Shown one piece after another: positions 34,070-44,341 of a stretch of DNA of 64,000 nt. The position numbers and the translations under genes are program-made. The DNA is from AC-49 sp963766605. GTDB taxonomy: Bacteria > Actinomycetota > Thermoleophilia > Solirubrobacterales > Solirubrobacteraceae. The notes below the pieces were generated by a model. That model was not told the DNA's origin. It saw nothing but the letters and a program-made list of their open reading frames with translations, and searched no databases. How positions within the stretch are numbered: position 1 is the stretch's first letter; every line of letters starts with the position of its first letter. The DNA is taken from positions 124,001 through 188,000 of the forward strand of contig CAVYAT010000005.1 in NCBI GenBank assembly GCA_963766605.1, in the 5' to 3' direction.

Positions 34070-34075
34070 TAGCCT
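34070..34075 (+). promoter_or_regulatory. TAGCCT -10 box, leaderless-type
   Basis: Ends 8 nt before ATG 34,084 of the DUF3866 gene. Confidence 0.4.
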
Positions 34076-34083
34076 GCGTTCCA

Positions 34084-35109
34084 ATGCTTCGCCTGCAACG
34101 CGGCACCGTCATGACCGCCGGCCCCGCCGACGGCAGCGAGCAGCGCCTCGAGGTCGACCACGACGGTCGCACACGTCCGGCGATCGCCGATGTTGCGCTC
34201 GTCGGCGTGGCGGAGATCGGCGACGACGTGGTCGTCAACGTCGCGGCGCTCGACCTCGGCCTGGGATCGGGCGGGTTCGATGTGGTGCATGTCAACCTCA
34301 CCCGCGGGCTCGGCGCCGTCCAGGCGACCGGCGACCACGTCATGAAGCTCAACTACACGTCCCTGCAGCACGCGGTTGCGCCGGTCGAGGGGACGGACCT
34401 GCGGGTTCCCATAGACCGGCCGGTCGCCGTCCTGGCGTTGCACGGTCAGCTCCCGGCCCTCGCCTGGGCGTTTGCCCGTGCGCGCCCCGGCGCACGGCTC
34501 GGATACGTGCAGACAGTCGGCGGGGCGCTGCCCGGCGGCCACTCGCGGACCGTGAGGACGCTGCGTGAGCAAGGACTTCTGTGCGCCTTCCTGACCGCCG
34601 GCGCGGCCTACGGCGGCGAGGGCGAGGCGGTCACGACGATCGGCGCTCTGCACCACGGCCTGAGCGCCGACGGCTGGGACGCCGCCGTCTGCGGGCCGGG
34701 GCCGGGGATCATCGGCTCCGCTTCGGCACTCGGCCACGGTGGCATGACGGCGCTGGACTCCGCCCATGCCGCGCAGGCGCTCGGCTGCCCGGTCGCGCTG
34801 TGCGCGCGGATGTCCAGCGGCGACCCTCGCGAGCGCCACGTCGGCGTCTCGCACCACACGCGGACGGTCGCGCGGCTGATGCTCGGTCGGGTGACGATCG
34901 CCGTCCCGGCGGGCGAGGACCCGGTCCCGCCCGAGCTGATCGGCCACCAGATCCGCGAGCTGGCCGTCGACCTGCCGGGCTACGCGGCCAGCGGTCTGCC
35001 GTCGACGACGATGGGCCGCGCGCTCGACGAGGATCCCGCGTTCTTCGGGGCCGCGCTGGCGTGCGGCACCGTGCTGGCCGACATGCTGGCCGCGCCGTCC
35101 GCGGGCTGA
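34084..35109 (+). CDS. DUF3866 family protein
   Basis: 341 aa, of unknown function. Recognised by VVNVAALDLGLGSGGFDVVH, HVMKLNYTSLQHAVAPVEG, ARLGYVQTVGGALPGGHSRT, VTTIGALHHGLSADGWDAAV, CGPGPGIIGSASALGHGGMT and HVGVSHHTRTVARLMLGRVT. No signal peptide or membrane segment. Many Gly-Gly and His-rich loops suggest an enzyme fold, but no catalytic site can be assigned. In actinobacteria this family often lies near the steA/xerD region, which fits its position here. Confidence 0.85.
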   Translation: MLRLQRGTVMTAGPADGSEQRLEVDHDGRTRPAIADVALVGVAEIGDDVVVNVAALDLGLGSGGFDVVHVNLTRGLGAVQATGDHVMKLNYTSLQHAVAPVEGTDLRVPIDRPVAVLALHGQLPALAWAFARARPGARLGYVQTVGGALPGGHSRTVRTLREQGLLCAFLTAGAAYGGEGEAVTTIGALHHGLSADGWDAAVCGPGPGIIGSASALGHGGMTALDSAHAAQALGCPVALCARMSSGDPRERHVGVSHHTRTVARLMLGRVTIAVPAGEDPVPPELIGHQIRELAVDLPGYAASGLPSTTMGRALDEDPAFFGAALACGTVLADMLAAPSAG

Positions 35110-35160
35110 CAGGCGCGTTGCACCGCGAGGACCCTCGCGGGTGGGGCCGAAATCGTCGCC

Positions 35161-36105
35161 ATGGCCATCGCCCAGGCACCCCTCGCCGAGCGCAGCTTCG
35201 AGCATCACGTGCTCGACTTCCTCGCGTACCTCGAATTCGAGCGCGGGCTGTCGCGCAACACGCTCGACGCCTACCGCTCAGACCTGCTGCAGCTCGGCGC
35301 CTATCTCGACCGCCGGGGCGTGCCGCTGCTGCAGGCCGGTCACGAGGAGCTTGCCGGGTTCCTGTCGGACCTCGCCACCGGCGCTCCCGACCGCCCGCCG
35401 GTCGCGGCCGCGACACTCCAGCGCAAGGCCGCGTGCATGCGCTCGTTCTTCCGCCATCTGCGGCGTGAGGGGATCGTCACCGGCGACCCGACCGCCGACC
35501 TGCGCGCGCCGCGCAAGAGCCAGCGGCTGCCCGAGGTGCTGAGCCGCGATGAGGTCGCGATGCTGCTGCGCTCGCCGCGCGGCACCGACGCGGCGGCGAT
35601 GCGCGACCGTGCGCTGCTCGAGTTGATGTACGCGTGCGGCCTGCGCGCCAGCGAGGCGATCGACCTGCTGCTCGCCGATCTCGATCTGACCAATGGCACG
35701 CTGCGCACCCGCGGCAAGGGGTCCAAGGAGCGCCAGGTGCCGGTCGGGCGCCAGGCGATCACCGCGGTCAAGACGTACGTGCGCCGCGGGCGTCCGCAGC
35801 TGGTGGGCGACCGCGCGGAGCTGCACCTGTTCGTCAACCGCCGCGGCGGCGGCCTCACCCGCCAGGGCCTCTACAAGATCGTGCAGCGCCACGCGCGTAC
35901 GGTCGGCCTCGACCAGAAGATGTCGCCGCACACGCTGCGCCACACCTTCGCCACCCACCTGCTCGCCGGGGGCTGCGACCTGCGCTCGCTGCAGGAGATG
36001 CTCGGCCACGCCGATATCGCCACGACCCAGATCTACACCCACCTGTCCGCCGAGCGCCTCAAGGACGTGTACTTCAAGGCGCACCCGCGGGCGACCGTGG
36101 GCTGA
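35161..36105 (+). CDS. xerD: Tyrosine recombinase XerD
   Basis: 314 aa. With XerC it resolves chromosome dimers at dif. The N-terminal SAM-like core-binding domain includes LDFLAYLEFERGLSRNTLDA. The catalytic residues are visible: Arg in YACGLRASEAIDLLL, Lys in GKGSKERQVPVGRQA, His-x-x-Arg in SPHTLRHTFATHLLAGG, His in LGHADIATTQIYTHLS and the nucleophile Tyr in the same motif. A normal housekeeping length and context; nothing indicates a mobile element. Confidence 0.93.
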   Translation: MAIAQAPLAERSFEHHVLDFLAYLEFERGLSRNTLDAYRSDLLQLGAYLDRRGVPLLQAGHEELAGFLSDLATGAPDRPPVAAATLQRKAACMRSFFRHLRREGIVTGDPTADLRAPRKSQRLPEVLSRDEVAMLLRSPRGTDAAAMRDRALLELMYACGLRASEAIDLLLADLDLTNGTLRTRGKGSKERQVPVGRQAITAVKTYVRRGRPQLVGDRAELHLFVNRRGGGLTRQGLYKIVQRHARTVGLDQKMSPHTLRHTFATHLLAGGCDLRSLQEMLGHADIATTQIYTHLSAERLKDVYFKAHPRATVG

Positions 36106-36121
36106 GGCGCCCGCACAACCG

Positions 36122-36127
36122 TAGGCT
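36122..36127 (+). promoter_or_regulatory. TAGGCT -10 box before fpg
   Basis: Ends 7 nt before GTG 36,135. GAGGGGA between box and start could also act as a ribosome binding site on a longer transcript. Confidence 0.35.
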
Positions 36128-36134
36128 GAGGGGA

Positions 36135-36980
36135 GTGCCCGAGCTCCCCGAGGTCGAGACGATTCGCCGCCAGCTGGCGCCCCAGGTCGAGGGCCGGGTG
36201 CTGACACGCCTGGACATCCTCGACCCGCGCTGGTGCATGCCGCTCGCGCCGCGGGACGTGATCGACGTGGTCCAGGGCCGGCGTGTCGACGAGCTCGCAC
36301 GGCGAGGGAAATACCTCGAGTGGCGCCTACAGGACGACGTGTTCCTGCTCATGCACCTGCGGATGACCGGCACGCTGCTCTACGACCCGCAGCCCGACCC
36401 GCGCTACGAGCGCGTTCGCTTCACGCTGCCGGACGGCCACGAGCTGCGCTTCTGCGACCCGCGGCGGTTCGGCACCGGCGAACTGATGCTCGGCCCTGCG
36501 CAACGCGACGCGTTCTACGCCACGCGCGTCGGCATCGAGCCGCTGGACGGCGAGCTGACCGGCCCGGTGTTGCGGGCGCTGGCCCGCGGGCGCCGCGCGC
36601 CCGTCAAGGCGTTCCTGCTGGACCAGCGCCGCGTGGCGGGCGTGGGCAACATCTACGCCGACGAGTCGCTGTTCAAGGCGCGGATCCACCCGCTGCGCCC
36701 CGCCGGCACGCTGCGTCCCGCGCACTACGACGCGCTCGCCGCAGCGGTCGTGGAGACCCTGGCCGCCGGGATCGACGCGGGCGGCTCGACGATCGACGAC
36801 TTCCGCCATCCCGATGGCGTCAGCGGCTCGTTTCAGAACGACTTCCTGATCCACCTGCGCGAGGGCGAGCCGTGCGTGAACTGCGGGCGAACGGTGGTCA
36901 AGATGGTCGTCGGCGGACGTGGCACGTACGTCTGCGAACGCTGCCAGCCGCGTCCGCGACGGTCGGCGGTCTCAAGCTGA
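36135..36980 (+). CDS. mutM: Formamidopyrimidine-DNA glycosylase
   Basis: 281 aa. Removes 8-oxoguanine and formamidopyrimidines. GTG 36,135 is chosen because it places the catalytic N-terminal proline and PELPEVETI directly after the initiator. Other elements: LLMHLRMTGTLLY, FCDPRRFGTGELML, VAGVGNIYADESLFKARIHP with the H2TH fold, and the zinc finger CVNC at about 246 with CERC at about 268. Intact and of usual length. Confidence 0.95.
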   Translation: MPELPEVETIRRQLAPQVEGRVLTRLDILDPRWCMPLAPRDVIDVVQGRRVDELARRGKYLEWRLQDDVFLLMHLRMTGTLLYDPQPDPRYERVRFTLPDGHELRFCDPRRFGTGELMLGPAQRDAFYATRVGIEPLDGELTGPVLRALARGRRAPVKAFLLDQRRVAGVGNIYADESLFKARIHPLRPAGTLRPAHYDALAAAVVETLAAGIDAGGSTIDDFRHPDGVSGSFQNDFLIHLREGEPCVNCGRTVVKMVVGGRGTYVCERCQPRPRRSAVSS

Positions 36981-36985
36981 GTTCG

Positions 36986-37240
36986 TCACGCCGCGAGCTC
37001 TTCGAGCTTGCCGGCCTCGTCGGCCTCGAGCACCTCGCGCCAGCCGCCGAGGATCTCGCCGTCGACGACGACCTGCGGGAACGAGAACATGCCGGTGCGC
37101 TCGGCGAGCTCCGCGCGTCCGGCCGGGTCCTTTGACAGATTGACTTCACTGAACGTCAGGCCGCGCTTGGTGAGCAGCTGCTTGGCGCGCACGCAGAATG
37201 AGCACGGCTCGGTGGTGTAGACGATGATCTCTCGTTCCAT
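36986..37240 (-). CDS. Glutaredoxin-like protein
   Basis: 84 aa. A thioredoxin-fold glutaredoxin with active site TTEPCSFCVRAKQLL (CxxC at residues 13-16) and the cis-proline motif TGMFSFPQVVVDGEILGGWR. The active-site middle residues Ser-Phe differ from the Pro-Tyr of classical glutaredoxins and resemble the Grx-like proteins that may accept electrons from other thiols. Divergent from recO, convergent with fpg. Confidence 0.88.
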   Translation of the reverse strand: MEREIIVYTTEPCSFCVRAKQLLTKRGLTFSEVNLSKDPAGRAELAERTGMFSFPQVVVDGEILGGWREVLEADEAGKLEELAA

Positions 37241-37270
37241 TACTTCACAAACGATAGCGCCTCTGTCGCG

Positions 37271-37990
37271 ATGCCCGCGCCGCTGAAAGCCGAGGCGATC
37301 GTGCTGCGGTCGATGCGGTTCGGCGAGGCCGACCGGATCGTCCACCTCTACACGCCCGGGCGCGGCCGGATGGGGGCGATCGCCAAGGGCATCCGGCGGA
37401 CCAAGAGCCGCTTCGGCGGGCGCCTCGAGCCGTTCAGCCACGTCGCGCTGCTGCTGCACGAGGGCCGCGGCGACCTGGCGACGGTGACCGGAGTCGACAC
37501 CGTGGCGGCCCACGCGGGGCTGCGCGACGACCCCGCCGCGCTCGACGGCGCCAGCCGCGCCTGCGACGCGGTATCGCGGATGTTCGACAGCGCTGAGGCG
37601 CACCCGGAGGTCTTCAACCTGCTGGCCAACGAGCTCGCGCTGCTCGAACGCGAACCGGCCCGCGCGGCGCTCGCCAACCAGCTCGCGTTCCGCCTCAAGC
37701 TGATGCTCGCCGCGGGTTTCGCACCACAGCTCTCAGCATGCGCGGCGTGCGGAGAGCGCGACGAGGTGGTCGGCTTCAGCGCGGCGGCGGGCGGCGTGGT
37801 GTGCGGGTCGTGCGAGGCGTCGTCGTTCGCGCTGGACCAGGAGACCCACGAGTTCATGGTCGCGGCGCTCGGGCGTCCGCTGCACGAGACTCCGCCGGCG
37901 TCCGATCGCGCGCTGCGCCAGGCCGACCGGGCGATCTCCGAGACCGTCGAGTACCACGCGCACCTGAGGCTCCGCGCCGCAGCCGGATAG
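37271..37990 (+). CDS. recO: DNA repair protein RecO
   Basis: 239 aa. RecF-pathway mediator loading RecA. OB-fold N-terminus KAEAIVLRSMRFGEADRIVH, then LYTPGRGRMGAIAKGIRRTK and SRFGGRLEPFSHVALLLHEG. A zinc motif in the middle has CAACGER at about 157-163 and CGSC at about 178-181. Ends with the usual helical tail. The stop TAG overlaps the -10 box of ppdK. Confidence 0.93.
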   Translation: MPAPLKAEAIVLRSMRFGEADRIVHLYTPGRGRMGAIAKGIRRTKSRFGGRLEPFSHVALLLHEGRGDLATVTGVDTVAAHAGLRDDPAALDGASRACDAVSRMFDSAEAHPEVFNLLANELALLEREPARAALANQLAFRLKLMLAAGFAPQLSACAACGERDEVVGFSAAAGGVVCGSCEASSFALDQETHEFMVAALGRPLHETPPASDRALRQADRAISETVEYHAHLRLRAAAG

Positions 37991-37993
37991 TCT
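37988..37993 (+). promoter_or_regulatory. TAGTCT -10 box, leaderless-type, for ppdK
   Basis: Its TAG is the recO stop codon; it ends 8 nt before ATG 38,002. Confidence 0.45.
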
Positions 37994-38001
37994 GCGACGC
38001 G

Positions 38002-40617
<2,616 letters not shown>

Positions 40618-40651
40618 CGGAGGCGTTTCGCCGCTTCGCCGAACGTCCCGC

Positions 40652-41566
40652 CTACTCGACGGTCAGCACCGCCTTGCCGTCGACCTGACGGTCGAGCAGG
40701 GCGTCGATCGCCTCGCGTGCCTGGGTCCACGGCACGGTCATCGCGATCTGCGGGTCCAGGCGGCCGGCGGCGACGAGGTCGGCGAGGCGACGGAGGTCGC
40801 TGCTGCCGGTGCGGGTGTGCTGGAGCTCGGGGAAGATCAGCAGGCCGTACAGCGTCGCGCCGGATGCGCCGCTGAAGAAGTCGCGCGTCTGAAACGAGAC
40901 CGGCTCGGGCACCGTCGAGGCGAAGTTGACGACGATGCCGCTCGCAGCGACACGGGCCAGCGCCGCGCCGAGAACCGGACCGCCGACCGCGTCGATGATG
41001 ACGTCGAATCGCTCGCCCTCCGGTTCGAGCTCGGTGATCAGCTCATCGGCGCCGATCTCAGCCAGCCCCGCGCTGCGCCGCGAGAGTGCCGTGACGTGCG
41101 CCCCCGACAGCTTGGCGAGCTGGATCGCGAAGCGCCCGACGCCGCCCGATGCGCCGGTCACAAGGACCCGCTTGCCGAGCACGAGCCCGGCCCGCTCCAG
41201 CGCGCGCAGGGCGGTCAGGCCGGCGACCGGGAGCGTCGCGGCCTGCTCGAAGGAGATCCCGTCCGGCAGCTCGGCCAGCACCGCTGTGGAGACCGCGGTC
41301 TTCTGCGCCCAGCCGGTGAACGTCAGCCCCACGACGCGCGCGCCCACCGGCGGACCGGAGCCGTCGGTCGCCGCCTGCTCGACGACGCCCGCGACGTCCC
41401 AGCCCGTCAGGGACCCCGGTGGGGCGGCCTCGAGGCGCTTGACCTCGCCGCGGTTGAGGCTGACCGCGTGGACGGCGACGACCGCCTCGTCGCGGTGGGG
41501 CGCCGGTTCGGGCACATCGGCCAGTTCGACGCGGGCGGGGAGGGGGGCACAGACGAGAGCGCGCAT
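40652..41566 (-). CDS. Zinc-independent alcohol dehydrogenase / quinone oxidoreductase family protein
   Basis: 304 aa. An MDR-superfamily NAD(P)H oxidoreductase: MRALVCAPLPARVELADVPE, VHAVSLNRGEVKRLEAAPPG, GWDVAGVVEQAATDGSG, VLVTGASGGVGRFAIQLAKL (nucleotide-binding GASGGVG) and DVIIDAVGGPVLGAALARVA. The catalytic zinc cysteine is absent, so it belongs to the QOR-like branch. The start ATG 41,566 is preceded by a TAGGTT box. Convergent with ppdK and divergent from dgt. Confidence 0.9.
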   Translation of the reverse strand: MRALVCAPLPARVELADVPEPAPHRDEAVVAVHAVSLNRGEVKRLEAAPPGSLTGWDVAGVVEQAATDGSGPPVGARVVGLTFTGWAQKTAVSTAVLAELPDGISFEQAATLPVAGLTALRALERAGLVLGKRVLVTGASGGVGRFAIQLAKLSGAHVTALSRRSAGLAEIGADELITELEPEGERFDVIIDAVGGPVLGAALARVAASGIVVNFASTVPEPVSFQTRDFFSGASGATLYGLLIFPELQHTRTGSSDLRRLADLVAAGRLDPQIAMTVPWTQAREAIDALLDRQVDGKAVLTVE

Positions 41567-41572
41567 GCCCGC

Positions 41573-41578
41573 AACCTA
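41573..41578 (-). promoter_or_regulatory. TAGGTT -10 box, leaderless-type
   Basis: Reverse strand, ends 6 nt before ATG 41,566 of the oxidoreductase gene. Confidence 0.45.
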
Positions 41579-41618
41579 TCTGCGCGGGCCGCGCCGCAGA
41601 CGCTGCGAGAATCGGTCG

Positions 41619-42659
41619 ATGCAGTCCGATGCTCCCCCCGGGCCGGTCGCCGAGGGTTTCGCGCTCGCCCGCCAGGCGTGGGAGGAGGCCCAGCTCTCGG
41701 CGCTGGCGGCGCGCACCTACCCGGCCCGGCGCGCCCGCGCCGAGCCCGACTGCGGGCTGCGCACTCCGCTGCAGCGCGATCGCGACCGGATCGTGCACTC
41801 CAAGGCGTTTCGGCGCCTGAGCCACAAGACGCAGGTCTTCATCGCGCCGCGCGGCGACCACTACCGCACGCGGCTGACCCACACGCTCGAGGTCACCCAG
41901 ATTGCGCGCACCGTCGCCCGGGCGCTGGCGCTCAACGAGGACCTCGTCGAGGCGATCGGGCTGGGGCACGACCTCGGGCACTCGCCGTTCGGGCACGTCG
42001 GCGAGGAGTTCCTGGACATCTGCCTGCGCGAGCGCTACGGCGGCGGCTTTCGCCACTACGAGCACTCGGTCCGGATCGTCGAGGTGCTGGAGCGCGACTA
42101 CACCGGCCTGAACCTGGTCGCCGACGTGGTCGACGGGATCGCGGGCCACAGTGGTCGCGCCGACCCTCCGCGCACGCTCGAGGGCCGGATCGTGCGGGTC
42201 GTCGACCGGGTCGCCTACATCAACCACGACATCGACGACGCGATCCGCGCCGGCGTGCTGGCGCCTCGCGATCTGCCGCCCGGCCCGATCGCGGCGCTCG
42301 GCGAGACGGGCAGCGCCCGCATCGACGCGCTCGTCCACGACCTCGTCGAGCAGTCCCGGGTCGCCGGCGACATCGTCCAGGGCGACGAGCACGGCGCGGC
42401 GATGGACGAGCTGCGCTCGTTCATGTTCGAGCACGTCTACCTGCGCGAGGACGTGCGGCGCGAGCACGCGAAGATCGAGCGCGTGATCCGCGCCCTGTTC
42501 GATCACTTCGCCCAGGATCCCGACCGGCTGCCCGACGCCGGCGGCGCGCCGGGGGCGACACCGCAGCAGCGGGTCACCGACTACATCGCCGGGATGACCG
42601 ACCGCTTCGCCATCTCGGCCTTCGAGGCGCTGTCGGTCCCGGCCGGGTTCGCGCTCTAG
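41619..42659 (+). CDS. dgt: Deoxyguanosinetriphosphate triphosphohydrolase-like protein
   Basis: 346 aa. HD-domain dNTPase: PLQRDRDRIVHSKAFRRLSH, KTQVFIAPRGDHYRTRLTHT (first metal His), EAIGLGHDLGHSPFGHVGEE (HD motif), FRHYEHSVRIVEVL and RIVRVVDRVAYINHDIDDAI (later Asp). Controls dNTP pools. Immediate neighbours in many actinobacteria are dgt then dnaG; here one gene for a secreted protein is inserted between them on the other strand. Confidence 0.93.
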   Translation: MQSDAPPGPVAEGFALARQAWEEAQLSALAARTYPARRARAEPDCGLRTPLQRDRDRIVHSKAFRRLSHKTQVFIAPRGDHYRTRLTHTLEVTQIARTVARALALNEDLVEAIGLGHDLGHSPFGHVGEEFLDICLRERYGGGFRHYEHSVRIVEVLERDYTGLNLVADVVDGIAGHSGRADPPRTLEGRIVRVVDRVAYINHDIDDAIRAGVLAPRDLPPGPIAALGETGSARIDALVHDLVEQSRVAGDIVQGDEHGAAMDELRSFMFEHVYLREDVRREHAKIERVIRALFDHFAQDPDRLPDAGGAPGATPQQRVTDYIAGMTDRFAISAFEALSVPAGFAL

Positions 42660-42900
42660 CTGCTTGCAGCGTTCGTGCACGCGGGTGATGGGTGCTCGGC
42701 CGTTGGCGGCATCAACGTTCATGCCGGCGCCGAGACACCGAGGATCTGGCAGTTACGCAACGGTTGCGTCGCGACACCCAGCTCGCGCGCCACGTCGGGG
42801 AGAGGCCCGGCTTTCACGCATGCGGCAGACAAACCCCGCGACGGGGGGTCCGGCTAACTACACCGGGCCGTCAACGCCAAACGGGTTAGCGGCAATAGGT

Positions 42901-44286
42901 CTAGGCCCTGACCACGACCGTGCCACGGCGCGTCACGCGCTTGCCGCCAGCCGAGTGGGCGCTGATCGACAGCGTCAGTCGCAGCCGCCGGCGGTGGGCG
43001 AGAAGCCTGCGAGTGGTGTGCGACAGGCGCAGGGTCAGTCGCCGCGTCGAGCCCGTACGAATCGTCGTCGACGCGCGGGCGACGACGTGGCCGGCGAGGG
43101 TTGCCCGAACCGTCAGGACGCCGCACACCTGCGGGCAGGCCAACCGGGGTAGCGCGAGCCGGCCCCCGGCAACGCGGTAGCTGCGACCGAGTCCCGCCGC
43201 GAGCCCTAAGGCGTGTGCGGTCAGGGCAGGCGCGGCCGGCGGGGGGATCGTTGACGTGTACGTCCTGACCGTCCCGTCCCCGGCGGCCACGTAGCAGTTC
43301 TGCTCGGTTGGGCACGAGACAGCCTGCGGCTGGCCTCCCAACGCGTCGGGTGTTTCCCACGCGCCGTCGATGTAGACGAGGGCATACCCGTCCTGCGTGT
43401 CGAGAGCGACGCATAGCCGCTGGGACGCACACGACACGGAGCTCAGCGGGCCACCGGCACCCGGGCTCCCCGCGGACCAGGCCGTCTGTGGGATGCCCCA
43501 CTCGCCGGTCAGGGGGTCGAACGCTACCGTGGCACCGGTCTCGCCGACCGCCATACAGAACGTGATTGCCGGGCAGCTGATCGCATCCAGCATGTTGCCT
43601 GGTGGCGGGCTGAGCGGCTGGGCATTCGCGCCGTCGATCCGCTCGGCGACTGGGCTCCCCGGCGTGCCGCCGACCGCGATGCAGGTGTGCGTCACCGCGA
43701 CGCACGACAGGCCGTCCAGCGGCTTCGCAAGCGCGGCTGATGACGGGACGAGTTGCGACCAGGTCGAGCCGTCGAACGCGGCGGCCGCGGCGATGGGCGT
43801 GAGCGCGGTCCCGTCGTCGACGACGACGCAGTAGTGGGGCGACGCACATGCGTACGGCCCGAACGGCACCGGCACGCGATCGGAAACAGGGTCCCATTCG
43901 TCACCGTCGAACGTCAGCCAGGCGACGGTGCCAGCCGGATCTGCTGCGCTGCGATTCTCGGTGCCGACGGCGAGGCAGAACGACGGCTTCGAGCAGACTG
44001 GATCCGACAGAGTGCTCAAGTTGGTCGGCCCGACGCCGTCGACGGGTGTCCAGTCGCCGTGATCCAGGACGGTCGACATCGCCAGGTATTCGTTGGGGCC
44101 CGAGGTCACTGATGCGTTTGCGACGCAGGTGAACTCGCCACCCGGCGGGATGCAGGAGATCGACTGCAGCGTGAACAGCTTGGACAGCGTGGGACTTGAC
44201 CACGACCCGAGCGCCGGCGCGGCGGCGCCCGCAAGGGCGAGCAGGCTGGCGCTGGCCGCCATTGCGATTCTCCCCCGAAGCGGCAT
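42901..44286 (-). CDS. Secreted protein with seven Cys-pair repeats
   Basis: 461 aa, not a characterised family. A signal peptide at the N-terminus (IAMAASASLLALAGAAAPAL) is followed by seven spaced copies of an SC-x5/6-C-x-A/V-V motif: SISCIPPGGEFTCVA, DPVCSKPSFCLAVG, YACASPHYCVVV, LSCVAVTHTCIAVG, ISCPAITFCMAVG, VSCASQRLCVAL and VSCPTEQNCYVAAG. Seven repeats about 45 residues apart suggest a disulfide-stapled seven-bladed propeller. The C-terminal 80 residues (STRRLTLRLSHTTRRLLAHR, RRLRLTLSISAH) form the basic beta module common on exported proteins of this lineage. Role unknown. Confidence 0.75.
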   Translation of the reverse strand: MPLRGRIAMAASASLLALAGAAAPALGSWSSPTLSKLFTLQSISCIPPGGEFTCVANASVTSGPNEYLAMSTVLDHGDWTPVDGVGPTNLSTLSDPVCSKPSFCLAVGTENRSAADPAGTVAWLTFDGDEWDPVSDRVPVPFGPYACASPHYCVVVDDGTALTPIAAAAAFDGSTWSQLVPSSAALAKPLDGLSCVAVTHTCIAVGGTPGSPVAERIDGANAQPLSPPPGNMLDAISCPAITFCMAVGETGATVAFDPLTGEWGIPQTAWSAGSPGAGGPLSSVSCASQRLCVALDTQDGYALVYIDGAWETPDALGGQPQAVSCPTEQNCYVAAGDGTVRTYTSTIPPPAAPALTAHALGLAAGLGRSYRVAGGRLALPRLACPQVCGVLTVRATLAGHVVARASTTIRTGSTRRLTLRLSHTTRRLLAHRRRLRLTLSISAHSAGGKRVTRRGTVVVRA

Positions 44287-44295
44287 CCGGCGATC

Positions 44296-44301
44296 AGCCT
44301 A
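44296..44301 (-). promoter_or_regulatory. TAGGCT -10 box, leaderless-type
   Basis: Reverse strand, ends 9 nt before ATG 44,286 of the seven-repeat secreted protein gene. Confidence 0.4.
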
Positions 44302-44327
44302 GCGGTGGAATCCGCGCTCCGTGTCAC

Positions 44328-44333
44328 TAGTCT
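44328..44333 (+). promoter_or_regulatory. TAGTCT -10 box, leaderless-type, for dnaG
   Basis: Ends 8 nt before GTG 44,342. Confidence 0.45.
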
Positions 44334-44341
44334 GAAGTGCC

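Noticed and set aside
35161..36105. XerD as integrase of a mobile element
   Set aside because: Standard length and catalytic set, housekeeping neighbours (fpg, recO) and conserved actinobacterial position; no attachment repeats seen.
42660..42900. A gene or RNA in the gap between dgt and the seven-repeat protein
   Set aside because: Only short ORFs without protein-like composition and no stable structure noticed; left as intergenic sequence.
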